This document shows, one piece after another, positions 9,211 through 18,037 of a stretch of 64,000 nucleotides of DNA. The DNA comes from Amycolatopsis sp. NBC_01488 (GTDB taxonomy: Bacteria > Actinomycetota > Actinomycetes > Mycobacteriales > Pseudonocardiaceae): positions 4,468,001-4,532,000 of the forward strand of contig NZ_CP109434.1 in NCBI RefSeq assembly GCF_036227105.1, in the 5' to 3' direction. A model generated the notes under the pieces. It had not been told where the DNA came from. It did not search any database and saw nothing but the letters and a program-made list of their open reading frames with translations. The translations under genes were made by a program, and so were the position numbers. The stretch's first letter is position 1. Each line of letters starts with the position of its first letter.

Positions 9211-9661
9211 CCCGCAGCCATCCGGCGCATCCAGTGCGAACAAGCTCCTCAGCCGCCTCTCAGCGAAGCCGCACCCGGCACAACACGACGAAGGCGCGGC
9301 GTCGGCACTCGGTCTCAGGCAAGCCAGGAGGGGAGCCTGACCACATGGACCGGGGCCGATCGCCGCGCCCCAGGAAAGATGCCCCAGCCGTCGCGGCGCT
9401 CCACGTCCTCGCACAGCATTGCACCGACCAGGTGACATCCGTGAGGGCGTGACGCCCGGCCCTGGGGAAGGGAGGGGCAGACTGCGACACATACACGACC
9501 CAGCCCACGAGGGGTGTGGGCGGGATCACTGAGCCGCTGAACAACCGACCGGACGCCACGCAGCGCCCACGGTATGCCCGAAGTGGACAGTCCGCCAGCA
9601 GATCATCAGAAACCCGGGATTTCCCTAGGTGGACCGTGCCTCGCAGGCGATCCCTTTGACA

Positions 9662-9739
9662 CCGGGGCACCGGCATCAAGGGCGCCTGACGGCGTCGCTG
9701 CGCGATGAGCTTCGCTCACCCTTGACACCGGCACCCCGG
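9662..9739. repeat. Imperfect 21-bp inverted repeat pair
   Basis: Positions 9662-9682 and 9719-9739 are inverted copies (CCCTTGA..CCGG..CCCCGG) with about four mismatches, separated by 36 bp. It could form a cruciform or be the two ends of a small degenerate element. Confidence 0.45.
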
Positions 9740-9777
9740 CGCCAGCCTCGACCCTCGATGCGGACGACGGGCCTTAG

Positions 9778-10089
9778 CTGGCCCTGGGCAACCTCGTCCT
9801 GCTCAGTCCGCTCGGTGCGCTCTGCGCGCTCCGGATCCTCGCGCTGCAGTCGGTGCCGCGGATCGCGGTGGCCGCGTTGATCGTGTCGATCATCATCGAG
9901 ACCAGGCTTTTCCTCATCCATGCTGGCCGGGTCAGCTCTGTCGACGACGTCCTGCTCAACACGCTCGGCGCCGCCCTCGGTGCCACGCTCACCCGCAGCC
10001 TCCGGACCACTGTGGGCCGGTTGATCCCGCGCCCGCGGCAGAGCACCCCGACTCGTTCCGCCGAGCCAGCCGCCAGCCACCGTCCCTGA
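9778..10089 (+). pseudogene. VanZ-family membrane protein, C-terminal fragment
   Basis: The frame after the TAG at 9775-9777 reads LALGNLVLLSPLGALCALRI, IIIETRLFLIHAGRVSSVDD and VLLNTLGAALGATLTRSL. This is colinear with the second half of the intact VanZ-like protein at 45357-45950 (NLVLLSPLGALCPLRI, IHAGRVTSTDDVLLNTIGA). The N-terminal half and the start are missing. VanZ-like proteins are small membrane proteins, some linked to glycopeptide tolerance; the role here is unknown. Confidence 0.75.
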
Positions 10090-10305
10090 TCCGAATATCG
10101 CCTGGCCGCACCGGGGTAACCTGACCGACGAGCGCGGCCCGGCGTCTGAACACGGCACGGACGACAGTCGCGTGTGGACGGACACGGGATCAACGTCTTC
10201 AAGCCACTGCAATCGCACGGTGGGACTGCCTGACCTGGCAGAGGTGCCGACAGGGGTTGGGGGACCCCGCGGTGCAGGATCCCCCAACTGATGGGCGATC
10301 GTCGG

Positions 10306-10924
10306 TCAGCTCTGGCCGAGTAGTCCGTTCATCTCGGTGATCTCCGCCTGTTGGCCGTCGATGATCTTCTGCGCCAGGGCCTTGGCGTCGGCGTTGTCAC
10401 CTTGTGCCAGTTCGGTCTTGGCCTGTCGATGGCGCCCTGGTGGTGCTGGACCATCATCTGCAGCCACATCCGGTCGAACTCGGCGCCCTTCATGCCCGGC
10501 AGCTTGGTCATGTCGGTGTCGCTCATCATGCCCGGCATCGACTGGCCGCCGGTCGTGCCCGGCATGGTCATGCCGGTCGCTGTGGCACCCAGGTGCTCAA
10601 CCACCCGGTCATCTGCTGAATCTCGGGATCTTGGGCCTTCTCGATGCGGCCGGCCAGGTCGGCGACCTTGGCGTTGGCCGTCCGGCTGGGCACCATTTTG
10701 GCCATGTCCAGGGCCTGCTGGTGGTGCGGGATCATCTGCTGGGCGAAGGCGACATCGGCCTGGTTGTGATCGCCTCACCCGGCGGCGGGCGCTGTCGTGG
10801 CCGAGCCGCTCATGCTGCTCATGTCGTGCCCGGTGTCGGTGTCGGTGCCGCTGCCGCATCCAGCGAGCACGGCGCCGAGGGTCAGGGCGGCCAGAGCCGT
10901 CCCGGCCAGGGTCTTCCTGGTCAT
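10306..10924 (-). pseudogene. DUF305 lipoprotein with nonsense codon and two frameshifts
   Basis: ATG at 10924 follows CAAAGGA. A lipoprotein signal (LAALTLGAVLAGCGSG) is followed by the His/Met-rich DUF305 text: DVAFAQQMIPHHQQALDMAK and MWLQMMVQHHQGAI. A TGA interrupts after TTAPAAG near 10777. The frame shifts near 10590 and again near 10430, before KALAQKIIDGQQAEITEMNG and the stop at 10306. DUF305 proteins are periplasmic or secreted, ferritin-like and often copper-associated. It lies just downstream of the DUF6153 gene, as is common in actinomycete copper loci. Confidence 0.85.
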
Positions 10925-11005
10925 CACGGGTTACATCCTTTGCGAGCTGGTGACGTTTCGGTGCAGGGCGGGCGAGTGCGTGCACAGAGGCACGCACGGG
11001 TCCTG

Positions 11006-11475
11006 TCACAGCCGCAGCACGCAAAGCGAAGAGAGCAACTCGTTGGAGGAGCGGACGCGAGGTGGTCCACGGCCGGCGCTGGTCACGGCGCGGTTCGGGT
11101 CGCGGTGAGGGTGTGGGTCTGGCGTCGTTGCCACAACAGCCACCCGAACTCCAGCCCGGCGAGGGCGACCAGCACAGCCAGGCACAAGTGCAGCAGGTCG
11201 TGGCCATGGCTGGCGGGACCGGAGTGGTTCATCGCCTGATCGTGGTCCGGGCAGCACTCCGTATCGGTCCCAGCCGTCGCCTGCTCGACACTCGGTCCCG
11301 CGACGGTTTCGGCCGGTGTGAACGCCGCCTCCGCAGATGTGGCGACCATCCGCGACCCTCCATGGGACACGTCTGCCGTATGGGCGGTCACCAGGCTGTG
11401 CATCCCGATTAGGGCGAACGCCAGCACGGACAGCAGCATCCATCGCGGAGCTGTCGCACGTGCCGGGAAGATCAA
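11006..11475 (-). pseudogene. DUF6153 membrane protein, C-terminal frameshift, promoter cut by IS256
   Basis: A frame from a TTG at 11475 (or the in-frame ATG near 11442) encodes WMLLSVLAFALIGMHSLVTA, a His-rich linker (CCPDHDQAMNHSGPASHGHD) and a second helix (LLHLCLAVLVALAGLEFGWL), then stops at 11083. DUF6153 proteins usually end in ..SLCVLRL. That ending (SSNELLSSLCVLRL) is present in another frame down to 11006, so one indel near 11100 probably truncated it. The IS256 copy at 11511 lies only about 35 bp upstream, separating the gene from its natural promoter. Confidence 0.6.
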
Positions 11476-11510
11476 CCCTGCACGGTAGAACCACCGTGAT
11501 GCCCCGGCCG

Positions 11511-12946
11511 GAGCAATGCTTGAAACCTGTGGATGGCTGGGAAGGGGGCGTACCTTCCCGGTGACCGGTTGAGGTTTCCAAGCATGGCCGACGCGCCAAC
11601 GTCGGCCGGGAAGGTACGACCCGATGCTGAGCGTAGTCCCTGATCCTGCTGCTGGTGATGATGGTGCGGCGGGCGGCTCGTCCGTGTCGTCGGTGATCGA
11701 TGAGCTGGTGCGTGAAGGCGCGCGGCGGATGCTGGCCGAGGCGTTGCAGGCCGAGGTCGAGGCCTACATCGCCCGGTTCGCCGGCGAGCGTGACGAGAAC
11801 GGGCATCGCCTGGTGGTCCGCAACGGTCACCACGAACCCCGCGAGGTGCTGACCAGCGCGGGCGCGGTGCAGGTGACCGCGCCGCGGGTCAACGACAAGC
11901 GCATCGACCCCGACACCGGCGAACGCGAGCGGTTCTCCTCGGCGATCCTGCCGCCGTGGGCACGCAAGACCCCGAAGATCACCGAGGTGCTGCCCTTGCT
12001 GTACCTGCACGGCCTGTCCTCGGGGGACTTCGTGCCGGCGCTGGGTCAGTTCCTCGGGTCGGCGAAGGGCCTGTCGGGTCCGGTGATCACGAAGCTGACC
12101 GAGCAGTGGAAGGCCGAACAACGCGCCTTCGCCGAACGTGATCTGTCCACTGTGGACTTTGTTTATCTGTGGGCGGACGGGATCCACGTCAACATCCGCC
12201 TGGAAGAGCAGAAACTGTGCCTGCTGGTGATGATCGGGGTGCGCGCCGACGGCCGCAAGGAGCTCGTCGCGCTGGCTGACGGGTACCGCGAGTCGGCCGA
12301 GTCCTGGGCGGATCTGCTGCGCGATGCCCGCCGCCGCGGGATGCGTGCCCCGGTGCTGGCCGCGGGCGACGGGGCACTGGGGTTCTGGGGCGCGCTGCGG
12401 GAGGTGTTTCCCGAGACCCGGGAGCAGCGCTGCTGGTTCCACAAGATCGCCAACGTGCTGGCGGCGCTGCCCAAGTCCGCGCATCCCGGGGCGAAGAAGG
12501 CCCTCGCGCAGATCTGGAACGCCGAAGACCGCCGGCACGCCCTGGACGCGGTGAAGGCGTTCGATGCCGCCTACGGCGCGAAGTTCCCCAAGGCCGCCGC
12601 CAAGATCACCGACGACATTGACGTGCTGCTGGCGTTCTACGACTATCCGGCCGAGCACTGGATCCACCTGCGGACCACGAACCCGATCGAGTCAACCTTC
12701 GCCACCGTGCGGCACCGCACCAAGGTCACCAAGGGTCCTGGCTCCCGCGCGGCGGGGTTGGCGATGGCATTCAAGCTCATCGAAGCGGCCCAGGCTCGCT
12801 GGCGCGCGGTCAACGCGCCCCACCTGGTCGCCCTCGTCCGTGCCGGCGCACGGTTCGAGGCAGGCAAACTCGTCGAACGCCCCACCGAACACACCCCACC
12901 CGCAGCCGCCTAAAAGATCTTCATCCACAGGTCTTGACTATTGCTC
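11511..12946 (+). mobile_element. IS256-family insertion sequence, copy 1 (1436 bp)
   Basis: The ends are inverted repeats GAGCAATGCTTGAAACCTGT and, from the right, GAGCAATAGTCAAGACCTGT. They are flanked by a perfect 9-bp target duplication CCCCGGCCG (11502-11510 and 12947-12955). The single gene is the transposase at 11624. Copy 2 at 53388-54823 has the same length and an identical protein in inverted orientation. Confidence 0.95.
11624..12913 (+). CDS. IS256-family (Mutator-like) transposase
   Basis: The 429-aa DDE transposase starts at ATG 11624. Motifs include VYLWADGIHVNIRLEEQKLC (first catalytic Asp), VLAAGDGALGFWGALREVFP (second Asp) and QRCWFHKIANVLAALP (the C/W..H block), with the third acidic residue in TTNPIESTFATVR. 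It catalyses cut-and-paste or circle-mediated transposition of the element. The reading frame is complete and, with the intact ends, the element looks competent. Confidence 0.95.
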   Translation: MLSVVPDPAAGDDGAAGGSSVSSVIDELVREGARRMLAEALQAEVEAYIARFAGERDENGHRLVVRNGHHEPREVLTSAGAVQVTAPRVNDKRIDPDTGERERFSSAILPPWARKTPKITEVLPLLYLHGLSSGDFVPALGQFLGSAKGLSGPVITKLTEQWKAEQRAFAERDLSTVDFVYLWADGIHVNIRLEEQKLCLLVMIGVRADGRKELVALADGYRESAESWADLLRDARRRGMRAPVLAAGDGALGFWGALREVFPETREQRCWFHKIANVLAALPKSAHPGAKKALAQIWNAEDRRHALDAVKAFDAAYGAKFPKAAAKITDDIDVLLAFYDYPAEHWIHLRTTNPIESTFATVRHRTKVTKGPGSRAAGLAMAFKLIEAAQARWRAVNAPHLVALVRAGARFEAGKLVERPTEHTPPAAA

Positions 12947-13051
12947 CCCCGGCCGGGCGGGGGTGGTCGTCGACAGCAGGCACACCAAGAGCAACGGCGC
13001 GAAGCGCGATCCGGTTCACCGCCCGGTTCCCCGCCTGCACTATCCGCGGCC

Positions 13052-14317
13052 TCAGCGCCTGGTCCCGAGTGGTGGGTGGTCATCGTCGGTGTGGCGGTCA
13101 TCGGACTGCACCTCATGGCCGTGGGCCCCGTGGTGCTCGTGCTCGCCGTGGTCGTGGCCGGCCATGGCGTCGGGTGATCCGCCCATCATGCGCAGCATCT
13201 CCCGGCCGCCACTGCGGAAGAACCGGACGAGCAGGACGGCGGCGAGGATCAGGAAGGCGATGTTGAGCCAGGTGGTGTAGTTCCACGAGATGCCTTCCGA
13301 CATCACCGTCGCGGAGCGCTGCTGCGGGATCAGGCTGGTCACGCCGAACAGCAGCTCCACCAGGTAGCCGGCGCCGACCATGGCGGCGTAGAACGTGCCG
13401 AGCAGGACCAGGGTCATGCGTGTGCCGTAGTAGCGCCGGTAGATGTTGAGGATCGGCAGAATGAGCAGGTCGGCGAAGATGAACGCGACCACGCCGCCGA
13501 AGCTGATGCCGCCGTTCCACAGCACCGCGGCCAGCGGGACGTTGCCGATGGAGCAGACGAACGACAGGATCGCCACGATCGGTCCGACGATCGGACCCCA
13601 CAACGCGGAGATGACCGGGTGGTCGGTGAAGAAGAATGCCCGCCAGAACGACTCCGGCACCCACGCGCCGATCGCCCCGGCGATGAGCAGGCCGATCACC
13701 AGGTCCCGCAGGATCGCCGCCCATTCCATGACGAACACGTGCGCCACCGAGGTGAACCCGCGTGGCGAGAACAGGCGCCGCCAGAACGAACCCTCGCCGG
13801 TGACCGACATGTCCATCGCGGCGTGGCCCTCCATCGACCCCGCCAGTCCACGCTCGGCCTGCTCGCGTGCCTTCTCGATCAAGCGCTTACGGACGAAGAT
13901 CCGGAACAGCAGGGCGAGCAGCACGATCATGATCGGGCCGCCGACGAACTCGGCGGCGGTGAACTGCCAGCCCATCAGCAGCGCCATGATGGTGCCCAGC
14001 TCGACCACGAGATTGGTGGAGCCGATCTCGAAGGCCATCGCCGCGGTGAAGTTCGCGCCCTTGCGGAACAGTGAGCGGGTCAGCGCGACCGCGGCGTAGG
14101 AGCACGACGACGACGCCGCGCCCAGCAGCGACGCCACCGCGAGCGTGCGCGGCCGCTCGTCGCCCATCAACCGGACGATCGTGGACTTGCGCACCACCGC
14201 CTGCACCACTGCGGACAACAGGAACCCGAGGATCAGCGCCCACAGGATCTCCCAGGTCATCGACCCGGCCAACGCGAGCGCGTGCCCTATCGAATCCACC
14301 ATTTCCACTACCCGCAT
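13052..14317 (-). CDS. Permease (PF03773/ArsP-like) with His-rich tail
   Basis: The product is up to 421 aa. The ATG at 14317 lies inside the operator, so the ATG at 14302 (MVDSIGHAL) is an alternative start. Eight to ten hydrophobic segments are arranged as two halves: ILWALILGFLLSAVVQAVVR, GAASSSCSYAAVALTRSLFR and EIGSTNLVVELG in the first; WAAILRDLVIGLLIAGAIGA, FVCSIGNVPLAAVLWNGGIS and IFADLLILPILNIYRRYYG in the second. The CSY and CSIGN motifs match the permease family that includes ArsP organoarsenical exporters. The cytoplasmic tail AGHDHGEHEHHGAHGHE is strongly metal-binding in composition. I infer export of a metal or metalloid compound. Confidence 0.85.
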   Translation of the reverse strand: MRVVEMVDSIGHALALAGSMTWEILWALILGFLLSAVVQAVVRKSTIVRLMGDERPRTLAVASLLGAASSSCSYAAVALTRSLFRKGANFTAAMAFEIGSTNLVVELGTIMALLMGWQFTAAEFVGGPIMIVLLALLFRIFVRKRLIEKAREQAERGLAGSMEGHAAMDMSVTGEGSFWRRLFSPRGFTSVAHVFVMEWAAILRDLVIGLLIAGAIGAWVPESFWRAFFFTDHPVISALWGPIVGPIVAILSFVCSIGNVPLAAVLWNGGISFGGVVAFIFADLLILPILNIYRRYYGTRMTLVLLGTFYAAMVGAGYLVELLFGVTSLIPQQRSATVMSEGISWNYTTWLNIAFLILAAVLLVRFFRSGGREMLRMMGGSPDAMAGHDHGEHEHHGAHGHEVQSDDRHTDDDHPPLGTRR

Positions 14318-14332
14318 ACCTCTGGGGGGTAT
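14316..14332. promoter_or_regulatory. CsoR-like operator overlapping the permease start
   Basis: On the minus strand the sequence is ATACCCCCCAGAGGTAT, an inverted repeat with a C/G tract like sites of the CsoR/RcnR copper- or nickel-sensing repressors. It overlaps the first possible ATG of the permease, so binding would block transcription or translation. No csoR gene is present in the window. Confidence 0.5.
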
Positions 14333-14613
14333 CTAACGTGGGCGAATGTAAACCCTGATGGTCTCCGCCGTCACTGTGACCCGCACGACAGCGTTTCGGG
14401 TACGGGTCATCCGCGGTTCCGGCGTCATCGACGACCGGGATGAGGCCTGATGGGCCGACCTGATCGACGAGGCCCGCGTGTTCGTCACCGGACACCACTG
14501 ACCGTCACCCCTTCCTGCCGAATTTCTCGTGTTGCTGTGTCGATCCGGGTGCGGCCCGTTCGTAGTGGGGTGAGGATGTGGGATGGGGCCGCCGATCACG
14601 AGGAGAAGGCACT

Positions 14614-14932
14614 ATGACGCGCTACCTGTTGTCCGTGCACAGCCGCGAAGGCGGCGAGGTCCGTGAGCCGATGACCGAGGAGCAGATGCGCCAGTCCCAC
14701 GCGCGCCTCGGCGACATCGAGCGGGAGATGGCTACGGCGGGCGCTTGGGTGTTCTCCGGCCGCCTGCACGAGCCGGACACCGCCACCGTCGTGCGCGTGT
14801 CCGACGGTGAACTGCTGACCACCGACGGCCCGTTCGCGGAGTCCAAGGACCATCTCGGCGGCTTCTACGTCAATCCAGGTGCCGATCGAGGTCCGCCCGT
14901 TCGCCGGCTTCGCCGACGAGCCGATGGCTTGA
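14614..14932 (+). pseudogene. YCII-related (DGPF domain) protein with internal deletion
   Basis: ATG at 14614 has AGGAGAAGG upstream. TRYLLSVHSREGG, the FSGRLHEPDTATVVRVSDG stretch and the family signature LLTTDGPFAESKDHLGGFYV are intact. The expected ~40-residue middle is then missing, and the natural end VPIEVRPFAGFADEPMA follows in a different frame to the TGA at 14930-14932. These proteins are usually encoded just upstream of the sigma factor found here. Confidence 0.75.
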
Positions 14933-16124
14933 CCGAGGTGGTCGAGGAGGCGGTGGTCGGCCGGATCTTCCGCGAGGAGTCCGGCCGGTCGGTGGCCGCC
15001 GTCATCGGCTTCTGCGGTGACATCGACGTCGCCGAGGACGCGGTGCAGGAGGCGTTCGCCATCGCGCTGCGCAAGTGGCCGGAAGGCGGGTTGCCACCCA
15101 ACCCCGGCGGCTGGATCACCACCACCGCCCGCAACCGCGCCATCGACCGGCTGCGCCGCGATGCGCGAGGCCGGGAGCTGTTCGGCGACATGGCCGCGGT
15201 GGCGGCCCAGGACGATCTGGGGGAGGTGGACGCCGTGCCGGACGACCGGTTGCGCCTGATCTTCACCTGTTGCCATCCGGCGCTGGCCGGCGAGGTACGG
15301 GTGGCGCTCACACTGCGGCTGCTGGGCGGCCTGTCGACCACGGAGGTCGCCCGAGCGTTCCTGGTGGCCGAACCGGCCATGGCGCAACGGCTGGTCCGCG
15401 CCAAACGCAAGATCAAGGCCGCCCGCATCCCGTACCGGATACCGGCGGCCGAGGAACTGCCCGGCCGGCTGCGGTCGGTACTGGCCGTCATCTACCTCGT
15501 CTACACGACGGGACTCACCAGGCCGGGCCTCTGCGCGGAGGCGATCCGGCTGGCGCGGATCCTGGCCGGGCTCATGCCCGACGAACCAGAGGTCGCCGGT
15601 CTGCTCGCGCTTGTCCTGCTGGTCGAGTCCCGGCGTGCGACGCGCACGCGGCCGGACGGCTCGCTCGTGCTGCTCGTCCAGCAGGACCGAGCCGGTGGGA
15701 TCACGCCCTGATCGGGGAAGGCCAGGCGATCGTCCGCCGATGCCTGCGCCGCAACCAGCCCGGTCCCTACCAGATCCAGGCGGCGATCAACGCCGTGCAC
15801 GCCGACGCCGCGACCGCCGCGCAGACCGACTGGCCGCAGATCCTCGCCCTCTACGACCAGTTGTTCGCTCTCGCACCGACCTCGGTTGTGGTGCTCAACC
15901 GCGCCATCGCTGTCGGTGAGGTACACGGCCCCGCCGCCGCCCTCGCGCTCGTGGACGAGTCGGACCTCGACCACTACTACGCCTTCCACGCCGCCCGAGC
16001 CGACCTGCTGCGACGACTCGGCCGTGACGACGACGCGCACACCGCCTACCAGCGAGCCGCGGCCCTGGCACCCTCCGACGCCGAGCGAGACTTCCTCACC
16101 CACGGCGGCAGAGGCGCCCGCTGA
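14929..16124 (+). pseudogene. ECF-type sigma factor with DUF6596 tail, one frameshift
   Basis: A TTG at 14929 overlaps the YCII stop; a GTG at 14938 is an alternative. The sigma region 2 text CGDIDVAEDAVQEAFAIALR and PNPGGWITTTARNRAIDRLR is followed by region 4 (LRLLGGLSTTEVARAFLV) and the long C-terminal domain (IYLVYTTGLTRPGLCAEAIR). At about 15690 one base is missing, producing a stop at 15711. The other frame continues ALIGEGQAIVRRCLRRNQPG to 16124. The joined length of about 398 aa is normal for this SigF-like ECF group. Confidence 0.85.
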
Positions 16125-16339
16125 GCCGATCAGGCCGGCTTGGCGGCGCGGAAGTAGGTGATCAGCCCCATGATGGGACCGCCGCCGCCTGGATCACGCG
16201 CCGCTGCAGACAGGACGGGGTCATGCGGCGATCTCCGACAGGGTTTCGGGACGCCAACATTCGTTTTTCCCTGCGCCGGAACGGAAAGTCGCCGCATGGA
16301 TCCGGCGGAAACGGTTGCGAAAACTCGGCAGAAGGGTGG

Positions 16340-16470
16340 GATGCCGCGGCGGGCGCGGTCGGCAGGGTCGAGACCGTGGTGGGTGGTGATGATCGGTTGG
16401 GTGATAACGCTTTCGGCACCGCCGAGGCTGGCCGCGATGCTGAACACGCGCAGCCGATCGACGACGGCCG
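16340..16470 (-). pseudogene. Fragment of a Cys/Met-metabolism PLP enzyme C-terminus
   Basis: The minus strand reads VVDRLRVFSIAASLGGAESV followed by ITQPIITTHHGLDPADRARR. This is the conserved C-terminal block of cystathionine gamma-lyase/synthase-type enzymes (usually FSIAxSLGGxESLxxQPxxTTH). Both sides are non-homologous, so it is an isolated remnant of about 40 residues. Confidence 0.6.
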
Positions 16471-16513
16471 CGTCCGCACAGCTCGTGCTGCTCGGCGCTG
16501 GTGTTCGACATCG

Positions 16514-16541
16514 TGACGCGTAAGTAGTAGCTTACGCGTCA
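16514..16541. promoter_or_regulatory. Perfect ArsR operator, 11-bp arms, touching the start codon
   Basis: TGACGCGTAAG and its exact complement CTTACGCGTCA are separated by TAGTAG. The last base of the right arm is the A of the ArsR start codon at 16541, so the transcript may be leaderless or the operator may lie over the -10/+1 region. Autoregulation by the adjacent ArsR protein is the obvious reading. Confidence 0.75.
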
Positions 16542-16888
16542 TGGTGACCTCGACCGCTGATCCGTGGCAGGCCCTGGCCGATCCCACTCGGCGCAGGGTG
16601 TTCGCCCGTGTCGCCGGCGGGCCGTGCTCGGTCACCGAGATCGCGCGGGACCTGCCGGTCAGTCGTCCGGCGGTGTCGCAGCACTTACGAGTTCTGCTGG
16701 ATGCGCGGCTGGTCGACGTCCAGCAGCAGGGCCGGATGCGCGTGTACGAGATGCGAGCAGACGGCCTGGATGAGATGCGTCAAGAGCTCGACTCCTACTG
16801 GCGCAAGACCTTGACCAGATTCAAAGACGTGGCCGAGCGGACCTACCGACCGACCGCGACGACAGCGGAAGGGACACCACCTCGATGA
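16541..16888 (+). CDS. ArsR-family winged-helix repressor
   Basis: The 115-aa protein is mainly a wHTH: DPWQALADPTRRRVFARVAG, recognition helix VSRPAVSQHLRVLLDARLVD, wing QQQGRMRVYEM. No cysteine pair characteristic of metal-sensing ArsR proteins is seen in the alpha-3 region. It overlaps the next gene by 4 nt (ATGA). ArsR proteins paired with an SRPBCC/AHSA1 gene are a common non-metal arrangement that controls the partner gene. Confidence 0.9.
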   Translation: MVTSTADPWQALADPTRRRVFARVAGGPCSVTEIARDLPVSRPAVSQHLRVLLDARLVDVQQQGRMRVYEMRADGLDEMRQELDSYWRKTLTRFKDVAERTYRPTATTAEGTPPR

Positions 16889-17388
16889 GCACCACTCCAC
16901 AAGACCAGACCGCCCTGCAGGTCGACATCGTCGTCGACGTCCCCGTCGAGCACGCCTTCCGCGTGTTCACCGACCGGTTCGACGAGATCAAACCCCGCGA
17001 ACACAACCTGCTCGCGGTGCCGATCGAACGCACAGTGCTGGAGCCCCAGGTCGGCGGCACCGTGTACGACGTCGGCACCGACGGCAGCCGGTGCACCTGG
17101 GCACGGGTCCTCGCGTGCGAGCCACCGCATCGGCTGGTCATCAGCTGGGACATCAGCCCACGATGGCAGCTTGAGTCCGACCCGGACCACACCAGCGAGG
17201 TAGAAATCCGATTCACGGCCGAGGCGCCCGAACGCACCCGTGTGGTGCTCGAACACCGGCACCTCGACCGGCATGGCGAGGGCTGGCAGGGCTTCACCAA
17301 CCTCGGCACCGGCGAAGGCTGGCCCCTCTACCTCGAACGGTTCCGCGCGGCAACGCAACGGCACGCCGAGGGCGCCTCAGTCAGCTAG
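16885..17388 (+). CDS. SRPBCC (AHSA1-like) domain protein
   Basis: The 167-aa START-fold protein begins at the ATG overlapping the ArsR stop. DIVVDVPVEHAFRVFTDRFD, the VGGTVYDVGTDGSRCTWARV strand pair, RLVISWDISP and TRVVLEHRHLDRHGEGWQGF are typical of the AHSA1/polyketide-cyclase-like superfamily, which binds hydrophobic ligands. The ligand is unknown. It is translationally coupled to the ArsR repressor and probably controlled by the operator at 16514. Confidence 0.9.
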   Translation: MSTTPQDQTALQVDIVVDVPVEHAFRVFTDRFDEIKPREHNLLAVPIERTVLEPQVGGTVYDVGTDGSRCTWARVLACEPPHRLVISWDISPRWQLESDPDHTSEVEIRFTAEAPERTRVVLEHRHLDRHGEGWQGFTNLGTGEGWPLYLERFRAATQRHAEGASVS

Positions 17389-17441
17389 CGTCCATATCGG
17401 ACCCGATCCTCGACGACAGCGGAGAGGTCACGTGAGCATGA

Positions 17442-17828
17442 ATGCCGGCGCCCGGCATCGCGATCACGCGGAAGCCTTCGTCGCTATGCAGCCCCTCGTT
17501 CACTCCTGTTGACCTGGAAGAAGTCACAAAGCAGCTGGTCAAGGCCAAGGCCGTGAAGCACTGCAAGCGGCGAAGCGTGAGGTCCGACGAGCGCAAGGGG
17601 CCACGGCCGACTGTCGAAGAGCGTCGTGGCAGGGCCAAAGTGCAGCTCCTGCTCTTGCAGTACCGAGAAGGTGCTACTCGACAGGAGCTTGCCGACCGAT
17701 ATGAGATCAGCTTGCGCGGGGTGGGACGGCTGTTGCAACGTCATGATCCGCAACAGCTAGACCGCGCCCCGGGACGAACGGCTCAATGTCGCTCACGCAG
17801 GCATGGAGCCCGCCGTCTTCCGGAGTGA
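17442..17828 (+). CDS. Small HTH-like hypothetical protein
   Basis: The frame has a basic stretch (VKAKAVKHCKRRSVRSDERK) followed by an HTH-like segment, LLLQYREGATRQELADRYEI then SLRGVGRLLQRH. This looks like the DNA-binding tail found in recombinase- or transposase-associated proteins. The start is uncertain and the N-terminus may be truncated. It could be a mobile-element remnant. The stretch 17829-18037 holds only the promoter region of the next gene. Confidence 0.35.
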   Translation: MPAPGIAITRKPSSLCSPSFTPVDLEEVTKQLVKAKAVKHCKRRSVRSDERKGPRPTVEERRGRAKVQLLLLQYREGATRQELADRYEISLRGVGRLLQRHDPQQLDRAPGRTAQCRSRRHGARRLPE

Positions 17829-18037
17829 CGTGCGCGGAAACCTCCGGGGGGCGAATCGGCCGACGTGACATTACCTGATCAAGGCGAGAACTCTCCGAAA
17901 GTTAGCGGGACGCTAAAATACCGGCTGGGACGGGAATTCCAGTCGGTGGGTGGTTGTGGCGGGCAGGTTCCGCCCGGACCATGCCATTTCGGCGGCCATC
18001 GACCGCCGTTTCGCCGAGGACTCTTCTGGGAGAACCC

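Larger units (their letters stand above)
8853..9777. other. Intergenic scar region with repeats
   Basis: No gene can be supported in these 0.9 kb; long frames on both strands are arginine/alanine-rich artefacts of GC content. The region contains repeat B copy 2 (9178-9210) and an imperfect inverted repeat (9662-9739). Confidence 0.45.
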
